A DNA stretch of 7,624 nt from Sedimentisphaerales bacterium (GTDB lineage: Bacteria; Planctomycetota; Phycisphaerae; Sedimentisphaerales; SM23-30). Location of the stretch: assembly GCA_030640865.1 (NCBI GenBank), contig DAOWIP010000426.1, positions 1 to 7,624 on the forward strand, given 5' to 3'. Below, one piece after another: positions 1-5,752 of this stretch. The translations under genes and the position numbers were made by a program. The stretch's first letter is position 1; each line of letters starts with the position of its first letter. The notes below the pieces were generated by a model. That model saw only the letters and a program-made list of their open reading frames with translations. It was not told the DNA's origin and did not search any database.

Positions 1-18
1 AAGGCATATTACGGGGCC

Positions 19-222
19 TTAGATTCCTGTGTAGTAAGCAATCCCACTATTTGAATTGTAATCACTCTTGACACGCGGCACGGCAATCGACATCACCTTG
101 AAACTGTGCGTCATGCCGTCCTGCGATGTCCACTCGACTACCATGTTTTCTTCGTATAGCGCCAGGTCTACCACGTTGGGCGTCATTTGTACCAAGACGA
201 TGGTGCCGTCGGTCATGTAGTC
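19..222 (-). other. Non-AccC segment after the junction, possibly the end of a phage structural gene
   Basis: This is the part of the chimeric frame that does not match biotin carboxylase (residues 82-148). It is open and reads like real protein: [11 protein letters not shown], then [28 protein letters not shown] and a GIAYYTGI end followed by TAA. The beta-rich pattern and the closing DGMTH..FKVM..VPR..SDYN..GI block remind me of the C-terminus of tailed-phage major capsid or other virion proteins. That is recall of a general pattern, not a search result. Its base composition is not obviously different from the neighbouring accC part. Positions 1-18 follow its stop codon and are too short to interpret. 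Confidence 0.4.
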
Positions 223-465
223 GCCCGGATGGATGGCCTCGACATTGGAAATCTCTGCTGCGCTGACGATCCGTGGGATGTACAGATAGCTTTCAGCCGG
301 CTCAGCAGGCCCGATGCATATAGTTTCGTCTGCCTGTGAAAGGTATGCCGCCCCGCGGTCGGCTTCGGAATAGACCGCTACCGTTTGAACACCGAGTTCT
401 TTACAGGCCCGTATTATCCGCAACGCGATTTCGCCACGGTTAGCTATTAGTATTCGTGAAAACAT
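19..465 (-). CDS. accC: Biotin carboxylase AccC, N-terminal fragment joined in frame to a foreign C-terminus
   Basis: Residues 1-81 are plainly the start of biotin carboxylase, the acetyl-CoA carboxylase subunit that carboxylates the biotin on AccB using ATP and bicarbonate. The family signatures [14 protein letters not shown] (7-20), ADETICIGP (45-53), SYLYIP (59-64) and EAIHPG (76-81) are all present. In a normal AccC the last motif continues as HPGYGFLSEN into the ATP-grasp domain, for about 450 residues. Here it switches after G81 to DYMTDGTIV and runs 67 more residues to a TAA stop. The ATP-binding and catalytic regions are therefore missing, and this product could not be a working carboxylase. 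The ATG at 465 is the family start; AGGAA about 10 nt upstream, contributed by a hairpin repeat, is the only ribosome-binding candidate. The gene follows accB by 129 nt, in the usual accB-accC order. Identification of the first 81 residues is secure; whether the fusion exists in the cell is doubtful. Confidence 0.85.
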   Translation of the reverse strand: MFSRILIANRGEIALRIIRACKELGVQTVAVYSEADRGAAYLSQADETICIGPAEPAESYLYIPRIVSAAEISNVEAIHPGDYMTDGTIVLVQMTPNVVDLALYEENMVVEWTSQDGMTHSFKVMSIAVPRVKSDYNSNSGIAYYTGI

Positions 466-474
466 ATTTTGTCA

Positions 475-492
475 TTCCTGCGTAGGCAGGAA
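475..492. repeat. Dispersed-type hairpin repeat TTCCTGC-GTAG-GCAGGAA
   Basis: A perfect 7-bp inverted repeat with a GTAG loop, inside the stretch GTCATTCCTGCGTAGGCAGG. It belongs to the widespread 'CATTCCTGCG..GCAGGAA' class of intergenic palindromes found in many environmental bacterial genomes (from memory). It lies just upstream of accC in the minus-strand operon. Read on the minus strand, its distal arm supplies CAGGAA about 10 nt before the accC ATG, so it may double as the accC ribosome-binding region. A run of seven T at 498-504 follows on the plus strand, but no plus-strand gene ends here, so I do not call it a terminator. Confidence 0.7.
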
Positions 493-561
493 CCCGGTTT
501 TTTTATTATTCGTTATTTAGTAGGCGGGGGCTTTGACCCACGCGATTATCTTATCATTGTT

Positions 562-582
562 TATTTTATATTTTATATTTTA
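562..582. repeat. Heptanucleotide tandem repeat (TATTTTA)x3
   Basis: Three exact consecutive copies of TATTTTA. They lie 12 bp past the accB stop codon, in the 129-nt accB-accC spacer. The spacer is very AT-rich on this side. Two other heptamer tandem families occur elsewhere in the window, which is why this short tract is worth listing. Confidence 0.75.
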
Positions 583-594
583 CATTTCCTCGTT

Positions 595-1101
595 CTACTC
601 CGGTTCTATCTGGAACAACGGCTCTCCATACTCGACTGACTGGCCGTTACTGACCAGTATCTTTTTTATAGTCCCTTTTATCTCGCTTTTAATTTCGTTC
701 ATAACCTTCATTGCTTCGATAATGCAGACAACTGTGTCTTCTTCCACGTGGGAGCCGACTTCGATGAAGGGATCGGCGTTGGGACTGGGAGTCGCGTAGA
801 AGGTTCCCACTATTGGAGAAACGATCTCGACAGTCTCATCTTCCGATATTTCAGTCGAACCATCGCCTTTTGAGTTTTCATTTTTTCCTCCGTTGGCTTC
901 TGTTGACGGTTCGGTCTGAACCATACCAATCCCGGCACCTGACGCGGAAAGCACTGACGGCATAGCCACTACCTGTGGCATAGCTTGTTCGCCTGCGCCG
1001 CGTTTGAGCATTATTCTGGTTTGCCCATCGACTATTTCCAACTCGTTCAGGTCGTTGGCCTTCATCATTTCTATCAGTTCTTTAATTTTTTCTAATTCCA
1101 T
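595..1101 (-). CDS. accB: Biotin carboxyl carrier protein of acetyl-CoA carboxylase (AccB/BCCP)
   Basis: AccB carries the biotin that AccC carboxylates and the transcarboxylase (AccAD) uses to make malonyl-CoA from acetyl-CoA in the cytoplasm. The 168-aa length is typical. Residues 1-35 form the usual N-terminal helix and strand ([19 protein letters not shown], then MLKRG). Residues 36-90 are a flexible Gly/Ser/Glu-rich linker. The biotinyl domain runs from about 91 to 168: SPIVGTFY (95-102), the 'thumb' insertion TPSPNADPF (104-112) that distinguishes true AccB from other biotin domains, and EAMKVMNEI (129-137) with the biotinylated lysine K132. The protein ends PLFQIEPE. Only 6 nt separate the ATG from the upstream peptidase stop, and GGAG 11 nt before the ATG lies inside the end of that gene, so the two are very likely co-transcribed and translationally coupled. 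AccC follows downstream. I see no defect. Confidence 0.97.
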   Translation of the reverse strand: MELEKIKELIEMMKANDLNELEIVDGQTRIMLKRGAGEQAMPQVVAMPSVLSASGAGIGMVQTEPSTEANGGKNENSKGDGSTEISEDETVEIVSPIVGTFYATPSPNADPFIEVGSHVEEDTVVCIIEAMKVMNEIKSEIKGTIKKILVSNGQSVEYGEPLFQIEPE

Positions 1102-1107
1102 AATTTG

Positions 1108-2262
1108 CTATACTCCATGAAGACTGATTGAGTCCGGGTCTTTGCTTAATTGGCTCAGAACCTTTCGTCCGTGTGCGGTAACCTGCACATCATCCTCAAT
1201 GCGTATGCCGAATCTGCCCGGCACATAAACGCCCGGCTCGATTGTTATTACCATCCCTTCTTTCAGTTCGCCTTTACTGCGATTATTGATAAGAGGGGCT
1301 TCATGTACGTTCAGTCCCAGCCCGTGCCCGGTCCCGTGTTCGTACACGCCAAAACTTTTGGACAGTTTTTTTAGTCCCCTGCGGAGCGTTTTACGGGCCG
1401 CCGCATCGACTTCCGCCAGGCTTATGCCCGGTCTAACTGCCTCTATAGCAGACATTTGCGCCTCCAGAACGCACTTATATACATCTGCGAAAACAGGCCG
1501 GATTTTACCGACCGCATAGCACCGTGTCAAGTCGCTTTTGTAACCTTCTATTGTCGCCCCCCAATCGATCAGGATTGATTGTCCTTTACGCAGCCGGGCA
1601 TTGCCGACCCTGGCGTGCGGCTGCGCCGCGTGCTGCCCCCATGCGACAATGCTCTCGAACGCCGGCGGTGCTCCGCCCAGCCGTGCCATCTCATATTCTA
1701 ATTGGGCAGCCGTTTCACGTTCGCTCATCCCGATCTTCAGTTTTGCCGACACTTCTTTTATCGCCGCTTCCGCTACTCGAACGGCTTTATGAATTTGTTT
1801 TATTTCATAGTCGTCTTTACACTGTTGTAATTCACTGACCGGACTTTTTGTTTGTTTGATTCCTTTTCCGATAGCCTTGCGATAGTTCTTAAATTGACTT
1901 ACGGTTACGGCGTCCGGATTAATTCCGATCAACGGTATTTTCTTTTTTCCTGATGACCGTTCGGGAACAAGGTCCCACCTGACCAGCACTTCCCCTGCCG
2001 CTTCGCTTATTGGCCCTTTGCGTATTTTTATGGGCAGCCCCGGACATTCCTGCCGCACCTGTTCTACGTAACGGCTGTCTGTTACGAGTATCTTTCGCCG
2101 ATCGGTTATAACTAATACGCTGTCATCGCCGGAGAACCCCGTCAGGTACCTTACTTCCACCGGTTCGGTAATAATTAAACCGTCCAGTTTCTTCTCACAC
2201 ATTTTTTTCCGTAGCCGCTTCACTCGTCCCGCGACGAAATCTTTTAATCTTGTAACAGCCAT
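1108..2262 (-). CDS. Xaa-Pro aminopeptidase/dipeptidase, peptidase family M24 (PepP/PepQ type)
   Basis: A cytoplasmic two-metal peptidase that removes N-terminal residues preceding proline. Counting from ATG 2262 it has 384 residues. The creatinase-type N-domain spans about 13-135 (DGLIITEPVEVRYLTGFSG at 27-45). The pita-bread catalytic domain spans about 150-384. All five metal ligands are visible: D233 (ILIDWGA), D244 (YKSDLTR), H313 (GTGHGLG), E342 (ITIEPGVY) and E356 (IRIEDDV). The helper histidines H216 (QPHARV) and H320 (VHEAP) are also present. A TTG at 2283 would add seven residues, but ATG 2262 is preceded by GAGGG at 5-nt spacing, so I chose it. The gene heads the peptidase-accB-accC operon behind a strong promoter. 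The pairing with accB is a common bacterial arrangement, also seen with efp. The sequence does not separate PepP from PepQ specificity, so I leave the symbol open. Confidence 0.95.
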   Translation of the reverse strand: MAVTRLKDFVAGRVKRLRKKMCEKKLDGLIITEPVEVRYLTGFSGDDSVLVITDRRKILVTDSRYVEQVRQECPGLPIKIRKGPISEAAGEVLVRWDLVPERSSGKKKIPLIGINPDAVTVSQFKNYRKAIGKGIKQTKSPVSELQQCKDDYEIKQIHKAVRVAEAAIKEVSAKLKIGMSERETAAQLEYEMARLGGAPPAFESIVAWGQHAAQPHARVGNARLRKGQSILIDWGATIEGYKSDLTRCYAVGKIRPVFADVYKCVLEAQMSAIEAVRPGISLAEVDAAARKTLRRGLKKLSKSFGVYEHGTGHGLGLNVHEAPLINNRSKGELKEGMVITIEPGVYVPGRFGIRIEDDVQVTAHGRKVLSQLSKDPDSISLHGV

Positions 2263-2334
2263 CTTTCCCTCAAAAGCAGACAATAAATTCTGCCGCTATA
2301 TACCTAAATCACCATCCTATTATCGAATCGAAAT

Positions 2335-2363
2335 ATTATAACAAATATTGACGTTAATGCCAA
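2335..2363 (-). promoter_or_regulatory. Sigma70-type promoter for the peptidase-accB-accC operon
   Basis: Read on the minus strand, the sequence is TTGGCA (2363-2358), a 17-bp spacer, then TATAAT (2340-2335). The -35 box matches 5 of 6 consensus bases, the -10 box matches 6 of 6, and the spacing is ideal. Transcription would start near 2328, giving a leader of about 65 nt before the peptidase ATG at 2262. No operator-like palindrome overlaps it. No equally good plus-strand promoter for dxs is visible in the same divergent gap: TTGACG (2348-2353) and TATATT (2365-2370) are only 11 bp apart. Confidence 0.75.
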
Positions 2364-2384
2364 CTATATTACGCCCTGAAAGAG

Positions 2385-2409
2385 CCTGCCCTGAGCGCAG
2401 TCGAAGGGG
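2385..2409. repeat. Dispersed intergenic repeat containing CCCTGAGCGCAGTCGAAGGG
   Basis: This matches, from memory, the very common 'CCCTGAGC...GTCGAAGGG' repeat scattered through many environmental bacterial genomes; its other-strand translation contains the telltale LRLRSGQALSG string. It has weak dyad symmetry, with CCCT and AGGG at the ends. It lies in the dxs leader, 41 bp before the start codon, and immediately precedes the hairpin repeat at 2419-2435. Confidence 0.7.
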
Positions 2410-2418
2410 CGAAAGAAA

Positions 2419-2435
2419 ATCCGCCACAGGCGGAT
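2419..2435. repeat. Short palindromic repeat ATCCGCC-ACA-GGCGGAT
   Basis: A perfect 7-bp inverted repeat with a 3-nt loop, 15 bp upstream of the dxs ATG. The 15-bp core TCCGCCRCAGGCGGA recurs at 7473-7487 with a single loop difference (ACA versus GCA), so it is a member of a repeat family rather than a one-off hairpin. So close to the start codon it could affect dxs translation; that is inference. Confidence 0.75.
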
Positions 2436-2449
2436 AAAAAGCGTGAACT

Positions 2450-4450
2450 ATGATTGGAAAATTACTACAAAAAATAAAAACGCCGGCGGACCTGCGGCAG
2501 CTTACGGTGGACCAGTTAGATGAGTTGGCCGAAGAGATACGGCACCTGATCAAGGCGTCGGTCGGTCGTAACGGGGGCCATCTCGCCAGTAACCTCGGCA
2601 TGGTGGAGCTGACTATCGCTTTGCACTGCGTGTTCGATTTTAGCAGCGACCGGCTCGTCTGGGACGTCGGACACCAAAGCTACGTACATAAGATTTTGAC
2701 CGGCCGTGCCGAGCAATTCGAGAACCTGCGGAAGAAGAATGGCGTAAGCGGCTTTCCAAACCCGGCGGAAAGTTCGTATGATCAGTTCTATGTCGGACAC
2801 GCCGGAACAGCTATTGCCTGCGCAGTGGGACTGGCATTGGGCGCCCAGTTGACAAACAGTGAAGAAAAGGTTGTGGCTGTGGTTGGTGACGCGAGCATCG
2901 TCAACGGCTTGTCGTTCGAGGGATTAAATAACAGCACACTACTCAAGCGGCAGATGTTGATTATCCTGAACGACAATTCAATGGCCATCGATAAGACACA
3001 AGGCGCCTTCGCTCAGTACCTGACTCGCGTGAGGGTGTCCCGTCCTTATGAAGACCTGCAGCGCCGCACAGAACTTCTGGTGCGACACCTGCCGTATTTT
3101 GGCGACGCCATTCATGATACCATCGATCGCATTAAGGGCGGTATTAAAACAACTCTGCTCGGCCGACAGAAATTCCAACAATTGGGTATGCCGTTTTACG
3201 GCCCGATAGACGGCCATAACATCGCTAATATGATAAAGATATTGACTGCGTTGAGGGACTTCGACCGGCCGGTCATATTGCACGTATATACGGAAAAGGG
3301 CCGTGGCTTCGTACCCGCCATTGAGGACCCCCGTACTTTTCACAGCACTCAACCGTTCACTGTCGATGGTGAAACAGTCAGTTTTCCGGAACGTGTGGAC
3401 CGCAGTTTTACCGCGGTTTTTACCCGATCTCTCAGCAAACTTATGGCCGCTGATAAGCGGATTGTCGCCCTGACCGCCGCCATGCCGGACGGTACCGGAC
3501 TGGCGCCTCTTCGCAAGTCGTTCCCGGATCGGGTCATTGATGTGGGGATTGCCGAAAGCGCAGCGGTCGATATTGCCGCCGGTCTGGCCAAGGCCGGGCT
3601 TCGCCCGATAGTGGCTATCTATTCCACCTTTATGCAGCGGTGTTTCGACCAGATATTCCAGGAAGTAGTTTTGCAGAACCTGCCGGTAGTCCTTTGTATG
3701 GACCGGGCCGGACTGGTCGGCGGCGACGGGGCCACGCATCATGGTTTCTGTGATATAACCACAACGCGGTGCCTGCCTAATATGATACTTATGGCGCCTA
3801 TGGACGCGAATGAACTGACCGACGCCCTTAAATTTGCCGTTCAATCCGATCTGCCCTGCGCTATTCGCTATCCGAGAGACCAGGCTGAAGAAGTAGAGCA
3901 AATGGCCGTTGATTACCACTCACCACCGTTCGAATTGGGCAGGGCGGTGTGGGTCAGAAATGGCCGAGACGCCGTCGTGCTGGCGTACGGAAATGCCGCT
4001 TATGAGGCTCTTATGGCAGCCGAGACCCTGGCCGAAGAGGGTATTGACCTTGGGGTAATCAGCGCCAGATTCGCTAAACCATTAGACGAAAAGATTTTAC
4101 ATAAACTTTTGGCAGATGGGCACAATATGCCGATAATCACTATGGAAGAGAACGCCCTGATAGGCGGTTTCGGCTCAGCCGTGCTGGAATTTGCCCAACA
4201 GCATCGTTTGGACGCCCGGAAGATTACCTGTATTGGACTGCCCGACCGTTTAATCGATCAGGACACACGCCAGAGGCAACTTGAACAAGTGGGACTGACC
4301 CGCCAAAACCTGATTAAACAAGTAAGGCGACTACTTAACAAAAACAAAGACAATGACGAATCAAACGAAAAAAAAACGGATTGTCCTGTTAGCAAACCCC
4401 GGCAAACCCCGGACCATCCAGGTCGGACGGGAACTGCTCGAATGGCTTAA
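2450..4450 (+). CDS. dxs: 1-deoxy-D-xylulose-5-phosphate synthase (Dxs)
   Basis: Dxs condenses pyruvate and glyceraldehyde-3-phosphate, using thiamine diphosphate, in the first step of the MEP isoprenoid pathway. The family landmarks occur in order: NGGHLASNLG with H44, WDVGHQ with H75, YVGHAG with H117, the ThDP/Mg motif GDAS (146-149) to NDN (174-176), GPIDGHN (251-257), VGIAES with catalytic E369, YSTFMQR (391-397), DRAGLVGGDGATHHG (418-432) and IRYPRD (472-477). Two departures are visible: GDA for the usual GDG, and AESAA for the usual AEQHA. The recognisable protein ends near residue 629. The remaining 37 residues are low-complexity and out of frame over nadK, making it 666 aa against a usual 620-640. 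The ATG at 2450 has only a weak GTGA-like ribosome site. It is co-directional with nadK and transcribed away from the peptidase operon. Confidence 0.96.
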   Translation: MIGKLLQKIKTPADLRQLTVDQLDELAEEIRHLIKASVGRNGGHLASNLGMVELTIALHCVFDFSSDRLVWDVGHQSYVHKILTGRAEQFENLRKKNGVSGFPNPAESSYDQFYVGHAGTAIACAVGLALGAQLTNSEEKVVAVVGDASIVNGLSFEGLNNSTLLKRQMLIILNDNSMAIDKTQGAFAQYLTRVRVSRPYEDLQRRTELLVRHLPYFGDAIHDTIDRIKGGIKTTLLGRQKFQQLGMPFYGPIDGHNIANMIKILTALRDFDRPVILHVYTEKGRGFVPAIEDPRTFHSTQPFTVDGETVSFPERVDRSFTAVFTRSLSKLMAADKRIVALTAAMPDGTGLAPLRKSFPDRVIDVGIAESAAVDIAAGLAKAGLRPIVAIYSTFMQRCFDQIFQEVVLQNLPVVLCMDRAGLVGGDGATHHGFCDITTTRCLPNMILMAPMDANELTDALKFAVQSDLPCAIRYPRDQAEEVEQMAVDYHSPPFELGRAVWVRNGRDAVVLAYGNAAYEALMAAETLAEEGIDLGVISARFAKPLDEKILHKLLADGHNMPIITMEENALIGGFGSAVLEFAQQHRLDARKITCIGLPDRLIDQDTRQRQLEQVGLTRQNLIKQVRRLLNKNKDNDESNEKKTDCPVSKPRQTPDHPGRTGTARMA

Positions 4451-5258
4451 ACCCAGGGTTCAGATAGCAGCCGACAACCTGGAAAAGGAAATAGATTTAA
4501 GCCGACTTCCACCAGTCGATTTTATTATCGTTATTGGCGGCGATGGAACCATATTATCAACCGTCCGGGCATTGGGGGCTAATCAGGTACCGCTGATAGG
4601 CGTTAATATGGGAAAATTGGGGTTTTTGGCGGAGTTTTCTCTCCAGCAATTCCAAGAGCAATTCGACCAGATAATCTCGCAAAATGAACCATATAATCGG
4701 CGTATGATGTTAAATTGCCGAATTACCGGGCCGGGCCGGGCGGATTTTGTCAGTCCGATCGTCAACGAATTAGCCATCACCGCCGGGCCTCCCTTTCGTA
4801 TGATCGAGGTGTCGGTCAGTATTGCCGATGAGCACCTGGCGTGCTGTGCCGGCGACGGACTGATTGTTGCCACACCAACCGGTTCGACTGCCTATAATCT
4901 ATCAGCGGGTGGACCGATTTTGGCTTCGGGCATACACGCCGCGGTAATTACGCCGTTGGCAGCCCATTCGCTGAGTTTTCGGCCCATCGTGGTCGATATG
5001 GATAAACCAATTATACTGCGATGCCGCGACGCCCATTCGCGACACGAACCGGCCGACGTTGAGGAATCTGAATCCGGCAGAGCCGTTGTCGTTATCGACG
5101 GCCAGGAACATACCCCATTGAAAAGCGAAGACCAAATAACCATTACCGCCGATCCGAATCAGTTTCTCCTGGTACCAAATCCACGGCAGAATCAATGGCG
5201 GCTATTAAATACCAAACTGAACTGGGGCGCCCTGCCAAACTACGAACTACCGGGTTGA
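4353..5258 (+). CDS. nadK: NAD kinase (NadK)
   Basis: NadK phosphorylates NAD+ to NADP+ with ATP (or polyphosphate) in the cytoplasm. At 301 aa it has the usual length. The family motifs are visible: the first beta strand RIVLLANPGKP (9-19), the GGDGT nucleotide motif (62-66, catalytic D64) followed by ILSTVRALG, GVNMGKLGFLAEF (83-95), the NE pair (138-139) in IVNELAI, GDGLIVATPTGSTAYNLSAGGP (167-188), and the C-terminal HSLSFRPIV segment (205-213). The ATG at 4353 is required to include the first beta strand, and an in-frame TAA at 4323 lies just upstream. Its ribosome site is weak (AAAGA). It overlaps the end of dxs by 98 nt, so co-transcription is near certain. The TGA stop lies inside the first copy of a 38-bp tandem repeat. 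NADPH is needed by the next MEP enzyme, which fits the pairing. Confidence 0.96.
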   Translation: MTNQTKKKRIVLLANPGKPRTIQVGRELLEWLKPRVQIAADNLEKEIDLSRLPPVDFIIVIGGDGTILSTVRALGANQVPLIGVNMGKLGFLAEFSLQQFQEQFDQIISQNEPYNRRMMLNCRITGPGRADFVSPIVNELAITAGPPFRMIEVSVSIADEHLACCAGDGLIVATPTGSTAYNLSAGGPILASGIHAAVITPLAAHSLSFRPIVVDMDKPIILRCRDAHSRHEPADVEESESGRAVVVIDGQEHTPLKSEDQITITADPNQFLLVPNPRQNQWRLLNTKLNWGALPNYELPG

Positions 5259-5326
5259 CTTTAAGGCAGCCGGGACGGCTGCGGTACACGGGTTGACTTT
5301 AAGGCAGCCGGGACGGCTGCGGTACA
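5251..5326. repeat. Perfect tandem duplication of a 38-bp hairpin-bearing unit
   Basis: Two identical, directly adjacent 38-bp units cover 5251-5288 and 5289-5326. Each starts CGGGTTGACTTTAAGG and ends GCGGTACA. Each contains the perfect inverted repeat GCAGCCG-GGA-CGGCTGC (5266-5282 and 5304-5320). The nadK stop codon TGA (5256-5258) falls inside unit 1, so the last two codons of nadK (Pro-Gly) are also repeat sequence. The core looks like a dispersed 'GCAGCCG..CGGCTGC' palindrome known from environmental genomes (from memory). The two strong hairpins could end or stabilise the dxs-nadK transcript, but no U-tract follows, so I do not call a classical terminator. Confidence 0.9.
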
Positions 5327-5344
5327 TAAGTCCTTATTTCAGGT

Positions 5345-5478
5345 AAAAAATGGGATTTCCACTTTTTGCCGATTTTTGCTGTTTTTTGTCCAAAATGGTC
5401 AAAAACCGTTAATATTTCGCATTTTGTCAACCGACGGTAAAAATTATTTAATCAAAATGACAGGTTTTTGCGGGTTTT
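5345..5478. other. AT-rich intergenic stretch with helically phased A/T-tracts (predicted bent DNA)
   Basis: Homopolymer A or T tracts of 4-6 bp are centred near 5365, 5375, 5384, 5393, 5403, 5423, 5441, 5455, 5467 and 5476, with another at 5347. For 5365-5403 the spacing is 9-10 bp, close to one helical turn, and the tracts further on fit less exactly. Phased A-tracts are an established cause of intrinsic DNA curvature. A near-palindrome TTTTTGTCC-AAAAT-GGTCAAAAA (5383-5405) sits in the best-phased part. I see no gene in this stretch. Confidence 0.6.
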
Positions 5479-5487
5479 CGGCATAAT
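5457..5487 (+). promoter_or_regulatory. Weak candidate promoter for the secreted TPR protein gene
   Basis: ATGACA (5457-5462) and CATAAT (5482-5487) each match the sigma70 boxes at 5 of 6 positions, but the spacer is 19 bp, longer than ideal. It lies at the downstream edge of the phased A-tract stretch, where bent DNA often helps a promoter. It would leave a leader of about 260 nt made largely of repeats. This is the best candidate in the gap, but it is weak. Confidence 0.22.
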
Positions 5488-5535
5488 TTAACCATAAATG
5501 AACGTGTTTCGAGCAAAAGCAAAATCGGGGGAAAA

Positions 5536-5576
5536 AGTTGTGAGTGGTGGGTGGTGAGTGGTGAGAAAAAAGAAGA
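5536..5576. repeat. Imperfect heptamer tandem repeat GAGTGGT/GGGTGGT/GAGTGGT, copy 1
   Basis: After GTTGT come GAGTGGT (5542-5548), GGGTGGT (5549-5555), GAGTGGT (5556-5562) and GAG, then a run of A and AGAAGAG. The same AGTTGTGAGTGGTG...GAGAAAAAAG frame recurs at 5680-5716 with fewer heptamers, and the heptamer recurs at 7361-7384. The unequal heptamer numbers suggest copy-number change by slippage. Confidence 0.75.
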
Positions 5577-5580
5577 GTGA

Positions 5581-5679
5581 ACCACGAAACACACGAACAA
5601 CACGAAAAAAGAAAAGAGAATACAGAAATTTAACCACGGATTGCACCGATTACACTGATTCAGAAAAGGCACGAAAAAA
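5581..5679. repeat. Purine-rich filler with nonamer-period repeats (ACACGAA and GATTACAC types)
   Basis: Two degenerate 9-bp-period tracts lie here: CCACGAAAC/ACACGAACA/ACACGAAAA (5582-5608) and GATTGCACC/GATTACACT/GATTCAGAA (5639-5665). These are the 'ACCACGAACACACGAA' and 'ACCACGGATTACACAGATT' types of intergenic repeat that I recall from many environmental bacterial genomes. No open reading frame with coding character is present on either strand. Confidence 0.6.
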
Positions 5680-5716
5680 AAGTTGTGAGTGGTGAGAAAA
5701 AAGGGAAGAGAAGAAG
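5680..5716. repeat. Heptamer-type repeat AGTTGTGAGTGGTGAG, copy 2
   Basis: A shorter relative of the 5536-5576 element, with the same AAGTTGTGAGTGGTG head and GAGAAAAAAG tail but one full heptamer instead of three. It ends about 22 bp before the ribosome-binding site of the secreted TPR protein gene. A single CAGAATT unit (5720-5726) follows, related to the heptamer tract at 7398-7425. Confidence 0.65.
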
Positions 5717-5738
5717 AATTCAGAATTAAATACAGATG

Positions 5739-5744
5739 AAGGAG
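5739..5744 (+). promoter_or_regulatory. Ribosome-binding site AAGGAG of the secreted TPR protein gene
   Basis: A full AAGGAG lies 8 nt before the ATG at 5753, which fixes that start. A second ATG at 5748 is only 3 nt from the site and opens a 7-codon frame ending TGA at 5769-5771. It is probably not used, though it overlaps the true start in another frame. Confidence 0.8.
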
Positions 5745-5752
5745 ACCATGTT

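Noticed and set aside
475..504. Hairpin followed by seven T on the plus strand, resembling a rho-independent terminator
   Set aside because: No plus-strand gene ends upstream; both flanking genes are on the minus strand, where the T-run becomes an A-run before the hairpin. The hairpin is also a known type of dispersed repeat.
533..799. 88-codon plus-strand frame with hydrophobic residues over the accB 3' end
   Set aside because: It is the antisense shadow of accB plus the AT-rich spacer; the hydrophobic run comes from the TATTTTA repeat. There is no ribosome-binding site.
2262..2283. TTG at 2283 as the start of the M24 peptidase
   Set aside because: ATG 2262 has a proper GAGGG ribosome site at 5-nt spacing, and the seven extra residues add nothing from the family.
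2978..3919. 313-codon open frame on the minus strand opposite dxs
   Set aside because: It lies entirely antisense to a well-supported dxs gene, shows no recognisable motif, and is expected from the composition of the coding strand.
5251..5326. Tandem 38-bp units considered as a CRISPR array
   Set aside because: The two units are directly adjacent with no spacer between them, and no cas gene is nearby.
5448..5672. 74-codon minus-strand frame in the nadK-TPR gap
   Set aside because: Most of it translates the purine-rich repeats (low-complexity Phe/Ser/His-rich product), with no ribosome site or family resemblance.
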